In this document: piece by piece, positions 17,715-26,541 of the stretch | How positions within the stretch are numbered: position 1 is the stretch's first letter | Layout of the letters: every line of letters starts with the position of its first letter | Source of the DNA: Paenibacillus oleatilyticus | Lineage (GTDB): Bacteria > Bacillota > Bacilli > Paenibacillales > NBRC-103111 | NCBI RefSeq assembly: GCF_018998565.1 | Contig: NZ_JAHNZO010000001.1 | Span: 449,774-513,773, forward strand | Reading direction: 5' to 3' | Length of the DNA stretch: 64,000 nt | Position numbers and translations under genes: made by a program | The notes under the pieces: generated by a model | Seen by the model: only the letters and a program-made list of their open reading frames with translations | Told to the model about the DNA's origin: nothing | Database searches by the model: none

Positions 17715-18077
17715 ATGAAAAGATACCGTTTAAGCGAGCTGCAGGACGCCCGCGAAGGACACATCCTGAATCAGGTGCTGCCGGGCGCCTATGTGTCCTC
17801 GGGAGGGCTGGCGTTCAGCAAGCCGGGCGAGCGCAGCCACACGAACGACGGGCCGGACGGCCGGGACTATCACGTGCATACGGACTGCGAAGCGTTCCTG
17901 ATCGTGCAAGGCCGCGGGACGATGGAGATCGACAAGACGTTCCACCCGGTAGCCGTGGGCGATATTATCGTCGTGGAGCCGGGAGAAGACCATCACCTCC
18001 ACTCCAGCACCGAAGACCCGATCGTGACCCTCTGGTGTCACGCCGGCCCGGCACGGCACAAAAATCAACAGCCATAA
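17715..18077 (+). CDS. Cupin-domain protein
   Basis: A 120-residue single cupin. The metal-binding signature is recognisable as DYHVHTDCEAFLIVQGRG followed by GDIIVVEPGEDHHLHS, giving candidate ligands His, His, Glu and a downstream His. Soluble, function unspecified; small cupins of this type are often sugar isomerases or dioxygenase-like. ACGGAGGGA precedes the ATG. It has its own terminator. Confidence 0.85.
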   Translation: MKRYRLSELQDAREGHILNQVLPGAYVSSGGLAFSKPGERSHTNDGPDGRDYHVHTDCEAFLIVQGRGTMEIDKTFHPVAVGDIIVVEPGEDHHLHSSTEDPIVTLWCHAGPARHKNQQP

Positions 18078-18158
18078 GCGGCGAACGTTCAGTCCGTAAC
18101 GGGCGATGCATGCGCTAGTGATAGCGCTCCCAAAATCCGCCGCTATCGGACGACGAAT

Positions 18159-18197
18159 AGCCCCGAACCTTCGCATTGCAAGGTTCGGGGCTGTTTT
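18159..18197 (+). terminator. Terminator after the cupin gene
   Basis: AGCCCCGAACCTT at 18159-18171 pairs with AAGGTTCGGGGCT at 18180-18192, 13 perfect pairs, then GTTTT. It ends the cupin transcript just before the palindromic repeat. Confidence 0.9.
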
Positions 18198-18213
18198 CAT
18201 AGTTGTCTGCCAG

Positions 18214-18474
18214 CGCTTACGCTTAGCTTAGGGCTCAGAGTGTTGAGAAAGTGGGCTTTTACAAAAATAGAGAAACATACGTAGGTGGGGTATCCACTGG
18301 AGAAGCGATAGCGGCCGCCTTTGTCTTCGGGAAATTTCCGCTACTAAGCGGCTTCCAATCAAATTTCCCGGGGACAACAGCGGTCGGAAGTGGATATCCC
18401 ACCCCTTCGTAACCTCTATTACCTCAATTGACCACTTTCTCAACAAGCAGAGCACTAACGCTTCGCTTAGCGCT
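18214..18474. repeat. Long imperfect palindromic intergenic repeat, copy A
   Basis: About 250 bases that fold on themselves almost end to end. Outer arm TGTTGAGAAAGTGG at 18241-18254 pairs perfectly with 18432-18445. The inner arm GGTGGGGTATCCACT at 18284-18298 pairs 14 of 15 with 18389-18403. Further in, GTCTTCGGGAAATTT pairs with AAATTTCCCGGGGAC, and the apex is CCGCT-ACTA-AGCGG. A copy with the same parts lies at 57.8-58.05 kb, and a divergent relative at 24.5 kb. Beyond the 14-base arm a weaker inverted match (about 31 of 42) reaches into the 3' end of the flippase gene. It sits between convergent genes. The nature (structured RNA, MITE, terminator) is open. Confidence 0.85.
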
Positions 18475-20152
18475 TTTCTTGCTGCGTCGTGCGGCCCAAA
18501 CGGGCGAGCAGCGGCTTCGCCAGCTTCCGGAGCGGCCCGGGCAGATGCTGCAAATCCTGCAGCGTCATGACCCGTGTCAGGAAGAGCAGGACAGGGTAAG
18601 CCGCGCCGGCGATCGCACAGATGATCAAGGATTGTACCATATCGTCCAAGCGATCACTGCCAAACGGATGGACGTAGGCAACACAAAGCTGCTCCAGTCC
18701 ATAGCCGATCAGGCAGATCAACGCCGTCGTTATCGCCAGCGACAACCAGCGGCGCAGGCCGAACACCCGGAACGGCACGGCGGACCGCAGCACCGTCAGG
18801 TTGAGCCAAGTCATTACAATAAAGCACAGAGCGGTGGCGGCAATGATGCCATAGATGCCCCAGTACGGAGCCAGCGCATAGCTGCCCGCCAGCTTGACCG
18901 CGATGCCGAAGAGCACGCTTAGCACAAGCGGCCTCATGCGGCCCATCCCCATAAGTACCGCTCCCGAGGTCTGCATGACGATCTGGAACATCGCACTGAC
19001 GGTGAGCAGGGTAATGATCGGAGCGGCATACGTATCGACAACCGGCGAGCCGGTCGTGTTCGCAAAAATAAACCCGTTGATCGGGCGCGCCCCAAGACTG
19101 ATCAGCAGCACCATCGGAAGGCCGGTAAGAATCGATAATTGCAATACCTTGGCCGTCTGATCGGACACCTGCTTCATGTCCCTTTGCGAATAGGCTGACG
19201 AAATAATCGGTACGACCGATTGGCTGAGCGCTACGGCGAGAATAATCGGAATGCCTGCCAGCGATTGCGCCCGGCCGGTTAAAATTCCAAGCATTTCACG
19301 AGCCGCGTGCTCTCCAAACTGATCCTTAAGCAGCAGAGTGACGATCGACGAATCGATCGTATAAATCAGCGTGACGGTCATCGAGAAAATGACGATCGGC
19401 ACGGACAGCTTGAACAGCTGCGCATAAATCGCTTTGAATGTCAGCGGTTGGCTGGATGCCACATCTCCGGCGCTCGCTGCCGCTGCGTCGGCGTCCTCCG
19501 CGGACCGTTCGCGGCGGTCGCTTTGCTTCAGCCGCATCGCATAGTACAGCATCACGGCCGCCGCCGCAATGCTGCCTACCACGCCGCCGAACGAAGCGCC
19601 GGCGACGGCATAGTCCAAGCTGTGGCTAAGCAGCAAATAGGCAAGCGCCACCGAAGTGACGACTCGGAACACCTGTTCGATAATTTGCGATATGCCGTTC
19701 GGCATCATCATCCGGCGTCCCTGGAAGTAGCCGCGCATGATGGCGATCAGCGGAAACAGCAGCAGCGCCGGTGCGATGGCCTGGATCGGCAGCGCCGCCT
19801 GCGGGTTGAGAATGCTGTCGGCAAAATACGGCGCTGCAGCGTACAGCAGCACGGTCATCAGCACGCCTGCGCAGACGGCGAACCACAGCGCCGCCTTGTA
19901 GATCCGGTCCGCCTCCGCATGCCGGCCAAGCGCGGTCTTCTCGGAGATCATTTTGCTGAGCGCGCTCGGAATGCCTGCGGTGGCGACGACGAGCAGCACG
20001 GAGTACAGGTTGAAGGCGATCCCATAGGCCGCCATGCCGATATCGCCGAGCAAATAAACGAGTGGGATGCGCTGCACCACGCCGAGCGCCCGGGCGACCA
20101 ATGCCGCCAAGGTTAGAATCAGCGTTCCTTTGACTAATGAATCTTTGGACAA
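18467..20152 (-). CDS. Oligosaccharide/lipid II flippase, SpoVB/YtgP-like
   Basis: A 561-residue polytopic membrane protein of the MVF/MATE-like superfamily with about 14 hydrophobic segments. Its N-terminus (LVKGTLILTLAALVARALG) matches the SpoVB/YtgP group that flips lipid-linked peptidoglycan precursors, either for the spore cortex (SpoVB) or vegetative wall (YtgP). A cytosolic, charged loop near residues 210-230 is normal. The start is TTG, preceded by GAAGGGA. The stop lies inside the outer edge of repeat copy A. Which of the two roles it has cannot be decided here. Confidence 0.85.
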   Translation of the reverse strand: MSKDSLVKGTLILTLAALVARALGVVQRIPLVYLLGDIGMAAYGIAFNLYSVLLVVATAGIPSALSKMISEKTALGRHAEADRIYKAALWFAVCAGVLMTVLLYAAAPYFADSILNPQAALPIQAIAPALLLFPLIAIMRGYFQGRRMMMPNGISQIIEQVFRVVTSVALAYLLLSHSLDYAVAGASFGGVVGSIAAAAVMLYYAMRLKQSDRRERSAEDADAAAASAGDVASSQPLTFKAIYAQLFKLSVPIVIFSMTVTLIYTIDSSIVTLLLKDQFGEHAAREMLGILTGRAQSLAGIPIILAVALSQSVVPIISSAYSQRDMKQVSDQTAKVLQLSILTGLPMVLLISLGARPINGFIFANTTGSPVVDTYAAPIITLLTVSAMFQIVMQTSGAVLMGMGRMRPLVLSVLFGIAVKLAGSYALAPYWGIYGIIAATALCFIVMTWLNLTVLRSAVPFRVFGLRRWLSLAITTALICLIGYGLEQLCVAYVHPFGSDRLDDMVQSLIICAIAGAAYPVLLFLTRVMTLQDLQHLPGPLRKLAKPLLARLGRTTQQEKR

Positions 20153-20177
20153 AACGTTCCCTTCTTCCCTTAATGCC

Positions 20178-20657
20178 TTACACGACCCAGATGATAAACA
20201 GCACGATCATCAGAAGCTGCAGCACGAGTTTAACGACGAGCCCCGAGAAAAAGCCGACCAATGCTCCGATTCCCGCCCGTACCGCCTGCCGGAATTCCGT
20301 TCCGACGATCAGCTCGCCCACGACGGCGCCGAGAAACGGCCCGATCAGCAGCCCTGCAACCGGGATAACAAATGGTCCGATCAACAGCCCGATCGTGCTG
20401 CCGATGACGGATGCCCGCGTGCCGCCGAACTTTTTGACGCCAACCGCACTGACGGCATAATCGGCCACCATCAGAACGGCCACGATCGTCGTTTGAACGA
20501 GCCAGAACCAGACGCCGAACGGTTCGAAGCCGACCATAAAGCCGTAGACGAAAAACGCCGCATAAATCGCGAGCGCCCCCGGCAGCACCGGGTATACCGC
20601 CCCGGCCATGCCGACGAGAAACAGAATAACGACGATGATCCATGCGGCAATAAGCAT
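20178..20657 (-). CDS. DUF456 family membrane protein
   Basis: A 159-residue, very hydrophobic, glycine-rich protein with four to five membrane segments and the DUF456 pattern (AGAVYPVLPGALAIYAAFF; IGPFLGAVVGELI). Function unknown in the family. GAAGGGAGG lies nine bases before the ATG. It precedes the flippase gene by 25 bases and is likely co-transcribed with it. Confidence 0.82.
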   Translation of the reverse strand: MLIAAWIIVVILFLVGMAGAVYPVLPGALAIYAAFFVYGFMVGFEPFGVWFWLVQTTIVAVLMVADYAVSAVGVKKFGGTRASVIGSTIGLLIGPFVIPVAGLLIGPFLGAVVGELIVGTEFRQAVRAGIGALVGFFSGLVVKLVLQLLMIVLFIIWVV

Positions 20658-20714
20658 AGATAGATGCCTCCCTTCTCAGCTGTCATGCCTGCCTTGCCGG
20701 ATAGCACGGTCCCG

Positions 20715-21458
20715 CTATTTCAGCGCATATTCCCTGATAATCTGAGCGACGCCATGTTCTTCGTTCGTCCCGGTCACCGCATCGGCCAGCCGCTTGACTT
20801 CCTCCTGCGCGTTCCCCATCGCCACCCCGAGTCCCGCTTCGCGGATCATGGCGACGTCGTTCAAGCTGTCACCCATGGCGATCACCTGCGACATCCCGAT
20901 GCCGAGCATGGCGCATACTTGTCTCAGTCCGCTGGCCTTGCTGATTCCTTTCGGATTCACCTCGATATTGAACGGATGGGAATTGGTAATTTCCAGTCTA
21001 TCCCACGATTCCAGTTCCCGGCGAATAGCGGCGAGGCTTTCTTCGTTTTCGATATAGTAGCCGAACTTCAGCCACTGCTGCGCATCGATCTCCGCTTCGG
21101 GCAGCCAATGCTCTTTGTTGTAGATTTCCTTGACGCAATAAGCCCAGAACCAGGTATCGTAATAAACCGCGAGCGCATGCATGCGGCGGATCAGCTCCGT
21201 GTCCAGCGTATGACGCTCAAGCAGCTCGCCCGGCGCCTTCCATACTTCGCTGCCGTTCACGGTGACGAGCGGCGACTTCAGACCGAGCTCCTCCGCATAA
21301 GCCTGACAGTTCTGAATCCCCCGTCCGGTCGAAAACATGACTGTTACTCCGGCATCGTGCGCCGCCAGAATAGCCGCACGGTTTTCCTCCGAGATTGTCT
21401 TTTCCTCCGTCAGCAAAGTGCCGTCCAGATCCAACGCTACCATTTTGAATCGACTCAT
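20715..21458 (-). CDS. Cof-type HAD-IIB phosphatase
   Basis: A 247-residue HAD hydrolase. Motif I is DLDGTL at residues 10-15, motif II STGR, and motif IV GDSLNDVAMI followed by AMGNA, which is the Cof/HAD-IIB layout with a C2B cap. These enzymes remove phosphate from sugar phosphates or flavin mononucleotide. AAGGGAG is 10 bases upstream of ATG. Transcribed in the same direction as DUF456 and the flippase; the specific substrate is unknown. Confidence 0.9.
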   Translation of the reverse strand: MSRFKMVALDLDGTLLTEEKTISEENRAAILAAHDAGVTVMFSTGRGIQNCQAYAEELGLKSPLVTVNGSEVWKAPGELLERHTLDTELIRRMHALAVYYDTWFWAYCVKEIYNKEHWLPEAEIDAQQWLKFGYYIENEESLAAIRRELESWDRLEITNSHPFNIEVNPKGISKASGLRQVCAMLGIGMSQVIAMGDSLNDVAMIREAGLGVAMGNAQEEVKRLADAVTGTNEEHGVAQIIREYALK

Positions 21459-21544
21459 GTTCGCTTCTCTCCCTTTTCGTCCGTTCCTTGGGGCTCGTAC
21501 CTGCCGCGGGCTGCGGCCGGAGGCGTTCCCGTGCGGACTTTAGC

Positions 21545-23419
21545 TTATTGAGCGTGCGCGAGCGTTCGGGCCGGCAGTTCCTCCATGTAGGCCGCATGCC
21601 AAAGCGCGAACATATAAATCGTCCAAATGCGCCGGGCGTAATCGCCTTTGCCGCTCTGATGATTTCCGAGCATCGCCCTTACGGTATCCATCCGGATGTA
21701 GCTGTCGATGCCGCTTGCCGCGATCTGCTCCATCACAATGTTTCCTTGCGGGCCCTTCAGCCAATCGCGCATCGGCACCGGGAATCCGAGCTTCGGCCGG
21801 TTCAAGATAAAATCCGGAATGATGCCTTCCATCGCTTTGCGGAATACATATTTGGTCGTGCCTTCCGCAATCCGGTATTTGGCCGGAATCCGGCGCGCCA
21901 CCTCGTACACCTCCACGTCTAGGAACGGCACGCGCAGCTCGATGGAATGCGCCATCGTCATTTTGTCCGCCTTCATCAGAATGTCGCCGGGCATCCACAA
22001 ATTCATATCGATATACTGCATCCGGGACACCGGGTCCAGATGCTTGCTTTTATCGTAAAACGTTTTGGCGATGTCGAACGGATTGCGGTACCGGCTCAGC
22101 AGCTCGCGGTCGGCCCGCACGATCTCGGCTTTCATGTCTTCGGTGAAAATTTTGGCATTGCCGAGGAATCGCTGCTCCAGCGGCGTCGTGCCGCGCAGCA
22201 CGTAATTGCGGCCGTAGACGCCGTCCGGCAGCAGCCGGGCGAGCGCGTGCAGCAGCCGCTTCACGCCGTGCGGCAGCCGCTCGATCGGCGCGAGCGATTG
22301 CGGCTCGCAGTAGATGCGGTACCCGCCGAACAGCTCGTCCGCTCCTTCGCCGGACAGCACGACCGTTACGTGCTCGCGAGCTAGCTGCGCCACATGGTAA
22401 AGCGCAATTGCCGAAGGGTCGGCCACCGGCTCGTCCTGATGCCAAACGGCTTTGGCCAAGGTGCCGAAGTAATCTTCCTTCGTGATGATTTTGTCGTAAT
22501 GCTCGGTCCCTAGCGCCTCTGCAGTCTGACGCGCGATGACCGTCTCGTTGTTGGCCCCCTCGAAGCCGACGGAGAACGTGCGGATCGATTCGACCTGACG
22601 CATATGCGCCGCAATCGCCGTCGAGTCGATGCCGCTGGATAGGAAGCAGCCCCGCTCCACGTCGCTCTGCATATGGTGAACGACCGAATCTTTGAGCGCC
22701 TCGCGGATCCGCTCGACGCATTCGTCAAACGGCCGTTCCTCCGGCTGCAGCATCGGGTCCCAATACCGCTTGACCGACAGCCCGCCGTCATACGATACGG
22801 TAACGGTATGTCCCGGCGGCAGCTTATGTATGCCTTGAAACATCGTCGTCGGCTCCGGCACGTATTGAAACGTCAAGTAGTTCAGCAGACTTTCCGTATG
22901 GATCGTCCGGGCGACTCCGGCGGCCAGAATGCTTTTGATTTCAGAGCCGAACAGGAATTGGCCGTTGTCGTGGTAATAATAGAACGGCTTGATGCCGAAA
23001 TGGTCCCGTGCGCCGAACAGCTGCTTTTTGCGGCGGTCCCAGATGACGAATCCGAACATTCCACGAAGCTGCTTCACGCATTCCTCCCCGTACTCCTCGT
23101 ACAGGTGGACGATGACTTCGGTGTCCGAATGAGTTTTGAATTGGTGTCCTTTCGCCTGAAGCGAATTGCGCAAATATTTATAGTTATAAATCTCGCCGTT
23201 GAACGCAATCCATACCGTTTCGTCTTCGTTGGCGAGCGGCTGATGGCCTTCCTGCAAATCGATGATGGACAAGCGGCGGAAGCCGAGTCCGATGCGGTTC
23301 TCACTCCAAAATCCAAAATCGTCCGGTCCCCGATGCACGATACAATCGGTCATGCTTTTCAGTGTGGACGGGGAAGGCTCGCGGTCTTCAAAATACATGA
23401 CGCCGGTGATCCCGCACAT
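21545..23419 (-). CDS. asnB: Asparagine synthase (glutamine-hydrolysing)
   Basis: A 624-residue enzyme that makes asparagine from aspartate, ATP and glutamine. The class II glutaminase domain starts with the catalytic Cys2 (MCGITGVM) and spans about residues 1-190. The synthetase domain has the PP-loop LSSGIDST near residue 260 and the GEGADELFGGY motif. Bacillus has three such enzymes (AsnB, AsnH, AsnO); the length fits, and AsnO is linked to sporulation, but no assignment is possible by eye. GAGGAGG precedes the ATG. Confidence 0.93.
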   Translation of the reverse strand: MCGITGVMYFEDREPSPSTLKSMTDCIVHRGPDDFGFWSENRIGLGFRRLSIIDLQEGHQPLANEDETVWIAFNGEIYNYKYLRNSLQAKGHQFKTHSDTEVIVHLYEEYGEECVKQLRGMFGFVIWDRRKKQLFGARDHFGIKPFYYYHDNGQFLFGSEIKSILAAGVARTIHTESLLNYLTFQYVPEPTTMFQGIHKLPPGHTVTVSYDGGLSVKRYWDPMLQPEERPFDECVERIREALKDSVVHHMQSDVERGCFLSSGIDSTAIAAHMRQVESIRTFSVGFEGANNETVIARQTAEALGTEHYDKIITKEDYFGTLAKAVWHQDEPVADPSAIALYHVAQLAREHVTVVLSGEGADELFGGYRIYCEPQSLAPIERLPHGVKRLLHALARLLPDGVYGRNYVLRGTTPLEQRFLGNAKIFTEDMKAEIVRADRELLSRYRNPFDIAKTFYDKSKHLDPVSRMQYIDMNLWMPGDILMKADKMTMAHSIELRVPFLDVEVYEVARRIPAKYRIAEGTTKYVFRKAMEGIIPDFILNRPKLGFPVPMRDWLKGPQGNIVMEQIAASGIDSYIRMDTVRAMLGNHQSGKGDYARRIWTIYMFALWHAAYMEELPARTLAHAQ

Positions 23420-23597
23420 TGTTTTTCCTCCTCAAGCGCTAAAAAATAGTCCGATATAACAGTATACCATATTCGTACGGGTTTCAGGAAATGGTAGGTT
23501 TCCGGCAAAAATCATGTCGCTATTTCCGAGTAGACAGCCTGCGGAGCGGCGGTTTATGATGTGGGCGGGTATACCTTGTCGGAGGAGTGAAGAACGG

Positions 23598-24446
23598 ATG
23601 ATCAAAGGATTGACTAGAGCAGGCATCGGCGAAGCAGGGCCGATCTGCAACTTTGTAGAGCTGGCTTCCCGCTTCGGGTTCGGCGCGGTCGACGCGCATG
23701 GCCAGGAGCTGGAGGAATGGATCGCGACGGCAGGCTTGGAACAAGTGAGAGGCTTTTTGCAGGAGAAACAAGTGCGCATCGGGGCGATCGGACTCGCCGC
23801 GGAATGGCGGCAAACCGAGGACGCGTTCCGGGAAGGCTTGCCCCGGCTCGCAGCGGAGGCGGCGGCGGCCAGCAAGCTTGGCGTAACCGCCTGCTGCACG
23901 TACGTGCTGCCGTCGACAAACGAGAACGCCGCGCGTTTTATGGCTGCCGCAACCCGGCGCCTGCGCCTGTGCGCTGATATTTTGGAGGCGTACGGCATCC
24001 GGCTCGGACTGGAATTCGTCGGTCCGCACCATCTGCGCACGCGCTGGAAGCATCCATTCCTTTGGGATGCGGAAAGCATGCTGGAATGGATCGATACGAT
24101 CGGCAAAAGCAGCGTCGGCCTGCTGTTCGACGCCTACCATTGGTATACGACGGGAGGGACGGCGGCCGACATCGCCAAGCTGCGCGCCGACCAGATCGTT
24201 CATGTCCATATCAACGACGCGAAGGACGTTCCGGTCGCCGAGGTGCTGGACAACGACCGGGTGTATCCGGGCGAGGGCGTCATCGACCTGACGACGTTCC
24301 TGCAAGGGCTGCAGCGTATCGGCTATACCGGCGTCGTGGCACAGGAGATTTTGACGCCGCAGCCGCCGGCAGACACCGCCGAAGCGTTGGCGGCGCGATC
24401 GCAGCAGGCGTTCAAGCGCGTATACGAAAAAGCCGGGCTCGCGTAA
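23598..24446 (+). CDS. TIM-barrel sugar phosphate isomerase/epimerase
   Basis: A 282-residue member of the xylose isomerase-like/AP endonuclease 2 superfamily. Likely metal ligands appear in GLEFVGPHH, LLFDAYHWY, VHVHINDAKD and AQEIL, in the order of the family (Glu, Asp-His, His, Glu). The start at 23598 is set by GGAGGAG ten bases upstream; the frame is open 28 codons further. Substrate unknown; inositol or sugar catabolism is typical. Monocistronic, with its terminator overlapping the last codons. Confidence 0.85.
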   Translation: MIKGLTRAGIGEAGPICNFVELASRFGFGAVDAHGQELEEWIATAGLEQVRGFLQEKQVRIGAIGLAAEWRQTEDAFREGLPRLAAEAAAASKLGVTACCTYVLPSTNENAARFMAAATRRLRLCADILEAYGIRLGLEFVGPHHLRTRWKHPFLWDAESMLEWIDTIGKSSVGLLFDAYHWYTTGGTAADIAKLRADQIVHVHINDAKDVPVAEVLDNDRVYPGEGVIDLTTFLQGLQRIGYTGVVAQEILTPQPPADTAEALAARSQQAFKRVYEKAGLA

Positions 24447-24458
24447 GCCCGGCTTCTT
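24430..24458 (+). terminator. Terminator overlapping the end of the isomerase gene
   Basis: AAGCCGGGCT at 24430-24439 pairs with AGCCCGGCTT at 24446-24455. The stop codon falls in the loop, so the terminator encodes the last residues. The T-run is interrupted (CTTGT). Confidence 0.75.
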
Positions 24459-24500
24459 GTATTGTGAAGGTTATGTTCGAAAAATTCCCAGACAAATTTA

Positions 24501-24672
24501 GATGGGGTGTGTCCCGGAAGAGTTTACGTCCGCCTTTGAAGCCCGTGAAAATACAACTAAAATTTATAATCAATTTCACGGGTAATGGGGTCCCCGGAAA
24601 GTATCAGAATAAGCTTCTAAGAGTAACATCACTTTCTGGGGAAGGGCAGCGGCTGGAGGGATACACCCCATC
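24501..24672. repeat. Divergent palindromic repeat, copy C
   Basis: GATGGGGTGTGTCCC at 24501-24515 pairs 14 of 15 with GGGATACACCCCATC at 24658-24672. Inside are two separate hairpins: CCCGTGAAA (24542-24550) with TTTCACGGG (24574-24582), and CCCCGGAAAGT (24592-24602) with ACTTTCTGGGG (24631-24641). The outer 40 bases on each side line up with copies A and B (CCGCCTTTG on the left, CAGCGG on the right), but the core is different. It fills the gap between two convergent genes. Confidence 0.6.
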
Positions 24673-24698
24673 GGCATATGCAAAGTATTTTTTGTTTT

Positions 24699-25577
24699 TT
24701 AACCGACAACAGCGGCCTGCTTCCGTCTGAATTTGCGCCAGACGACGCCGTGCGTCGGCGAGAACAGCAGCGCCAGGATGAACAGCACGCCTGCGGCGAC
24801 GATCATGCAGCCGGCGATCGAGGCGTCCAGCAGCACGGCGGCAAGGTAACCGAGCACGGCGCTCAGCACGCCGACTCCCATGCTGTAAAGGATCATGCGG
24901 CTGAGCTTCTCCGTAAGCAAATACGCTGTGGCGGCCGGCACGACCAGCATGCCGACGACCAGAATAGCGCCTACGCTTTCGAACGAGGCTACCGTCGTCA
25001 TCGAGACCAGTCCCATCAGCAGGTAATGGAACAGCGCGACCGGTATGCCCACCGCAGCAGCCATGGCCGGGTCGAACGCGCATATTTTGAACTGCTTGTA
25101 GAACAGCCCGATGATCAAAGCGCTGAGCGTCAACACGATGCCAAGTCCCCAGACCGCTTTCGGACCGATATCGATCCCGTTCCACTCCACCGTTTCCCAC
25201 GGCACATGAATAATTTCCCCGTACAGCACGCAATCCAGATCGAGGTCTACCTGCCGCGTATACAGACTTACCAAGACGACCCCTGCGGCGAACAAGGCGG
25301 TAAACACGACGCCGATGGAAGCATCGGATTGAACGCCGTTCTGATGAAACCATTGGATCAGAAACACCGTCACGAGGCCGATGAGCGACGCCCCCAGCAT
25401 CATCCACAGCGAATCCCGCGAGCCGCTGAACAGAAACGCCAGCACAATGCCCGGCAATACCGAGTGGCTGATCGCATCCCCGATCATCGCCATTTTCCGC
25501 AGAACGAGGAAGCAGCCGAGCAGGCTGCAGGAGCAGGCTACGAGCGCAGCTGTCAGCAGTATCCAAAAGTCGTTCAT
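24699..25577 (-). CDS. mntD: Metal ABC transporter permease (MntD-like)
   Basis: A 292-residue integral membrane protein with about eight segments, of the ABC-3 family that imports Mn, Zn or Fe. The GDAISHSVLPGIVLAF stretch is the family signature. Overlaps the upstream permease gene by four bases; AAGGAGGGG precedes the ATG. It is the last gene of a four-gene operon with its binding protein, ATPase and second permease. The symbol follows the Bacillus order and depends on Mn being the substrate. Confidence 0.85.
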   Translation of the reverse strand: MNDFWILLTAALVACSCSLLGCFLVLRKMAMIGDAISHSVLPGIVLAFLFSGSRDSLWMMLGASLIGLVTVFLIQWFHQNGVQSDASIGVVFTALFAAGVVLVSLYTRQVDLDLDCVLYGEIIHVPWETVEWNGIDIGPKAVWGLGIVLTLSALIIGLFYKQFKICAFDPAMAAAVGIPVALFHYLLMGLVSMTTVASFESVGAILVVGMLVVPAATAYLLTEKLSRMILYSMGVGVLSAVLGYLAAVLLDASIAGCMIVAAGVLFILALLFSPTHGVVWRKFRRKQAAVVG

Positions 25578-26536
25578 GCCTGCCCCTCCTTCCGAAACGG
25601 TTCGCCTGCCGCACCGATGCCGTGCAGTTGCGGCCGAAGCTCTTGCTCGCTTAGCACGCTGCGTTTGACAGCCAAACGCTCCAGCAATTTGGCTAGCAGC
25701 CCCCGGCGAGGCGCGAACAGCACCGATACGACGAAGAAAAAGGTCGCCGCCAGCACCGTAAGCGGTCCGGTCGGCATATTGTTCGCCATGCCGCTAAGCA
25801 ATGTGCCGAAGAAGCCGCTGAGCGCTCCGAAGACGCCCGAAAGCACCACCATGACGCCCAGCTTCTCGGTCCAATACCGGGCCGAGACAGCCGGTGTAAT
25901 GAGCAGCGCCGACATCAGCACGACGCCTACGGCTTGAATGCCGACGACCACGGCCACCACGATCAGAAACATCATGAATTGGTCGAGAAAAGCGACCGGC
26001 AGCCCGATCCCTTTGGCAAAGCCCGGGTCGAAGCTGAGCAGCTTGAATTCCTTGAACAACAAGGCACAAATCATCGTCAGCAGCAGCGCCACAACCGCCA
26101 TCGTGATGACATCCGACAGCACCATGGAAGCGGCCTGCCCGAACAGAAACTTGTCAAGGCCGCTCTGGTTGCCGCTGCCGCCGTGCTGAATTTTGGTCAA
26201 CAGCACGATGCCGAGTCCGAAAAATACCGACAATACGATGCCAAGCGCCGTATCCTGCTTGATTCGGGAGTTGCGTGTTACATAGCCAATCCCGAAGGTG
26301 GCCGCCAAACCGGCGACAATCGCGCCGAGCAGGAAGAAAAAGATCGATTTCGAGCCGGTAAGCATAAAAGCGATGCACACGCCCGGCAGTGCTGCATGCG
26401 CAAGCGCGTCGCCCATCAGACTCTGCTTGCGCAAATAAGCGAAGCTGCCAAGCACGCCGCTGCTCAGGCCGAGCAGCATGCTCCCCATTAAGATCCACTG
26501 CGCATTCGGATCGCGAAACAATTCCAGCCATGCCAT
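25574..26536 (-). CDS. mntC: Metal ABC transporter permease (MntC-like)
   Basis: A 320-residue ABC-3 permease with about eight to nine membrane segments and the signature GDALAHAALPGVCIAF. ATG 26536 is chosen because GAGGTGA lies five bases upstream; a GTG at 26545 overlapping the ATPase stop is also possible. It would pair with MntD to form the channel. The C-terminus carries a charged cytosolic tail of about 60 residues. Confidence 0.85.
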   Translation of the reverse strand: MAWLELFRDPNAQWILMGSMLLGLSSGVLGSFAYLRKQSLMGDALAHAALPGVCIAFMLTGSKSIFFFLLGAIVAGLAATFGIGYVTRNSRIKQDTALGIVLSVFFGLGIVLLTKIQHGGSGNQSGLDKFLFGQAASMVLSDVITMAVVALLLTMICALLFKEFKLLSFDPGFAKGIGLPVAFLDQFMMFLIVVAVVVGIQAVGVVLMSALLITPAVSARYWTEKLGVMVVLSGVFGALSGFFGTLLSGMANNMPTGPLTVLAATFFFVVSVLFAPRRGLLAKLLERLAVKRSVLSEQELRPQLHGIGAAGEPFRKEGQA

Positions 26537-26541
26537 GCCGC

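Noticed and set aside
18228..18455. 75-residue frame inside repeat copy A
   Set aside because: It is just the palindrome translated. The counterpart in copy B does not keep the same frame or length.
18214..18474. Reading the long palindromes as a CRISPR array or an insertion sequence
   Set aside because: There are no regular spacers, no tandem repeats, no cas or transposase gene, and no clear target-site duplication.
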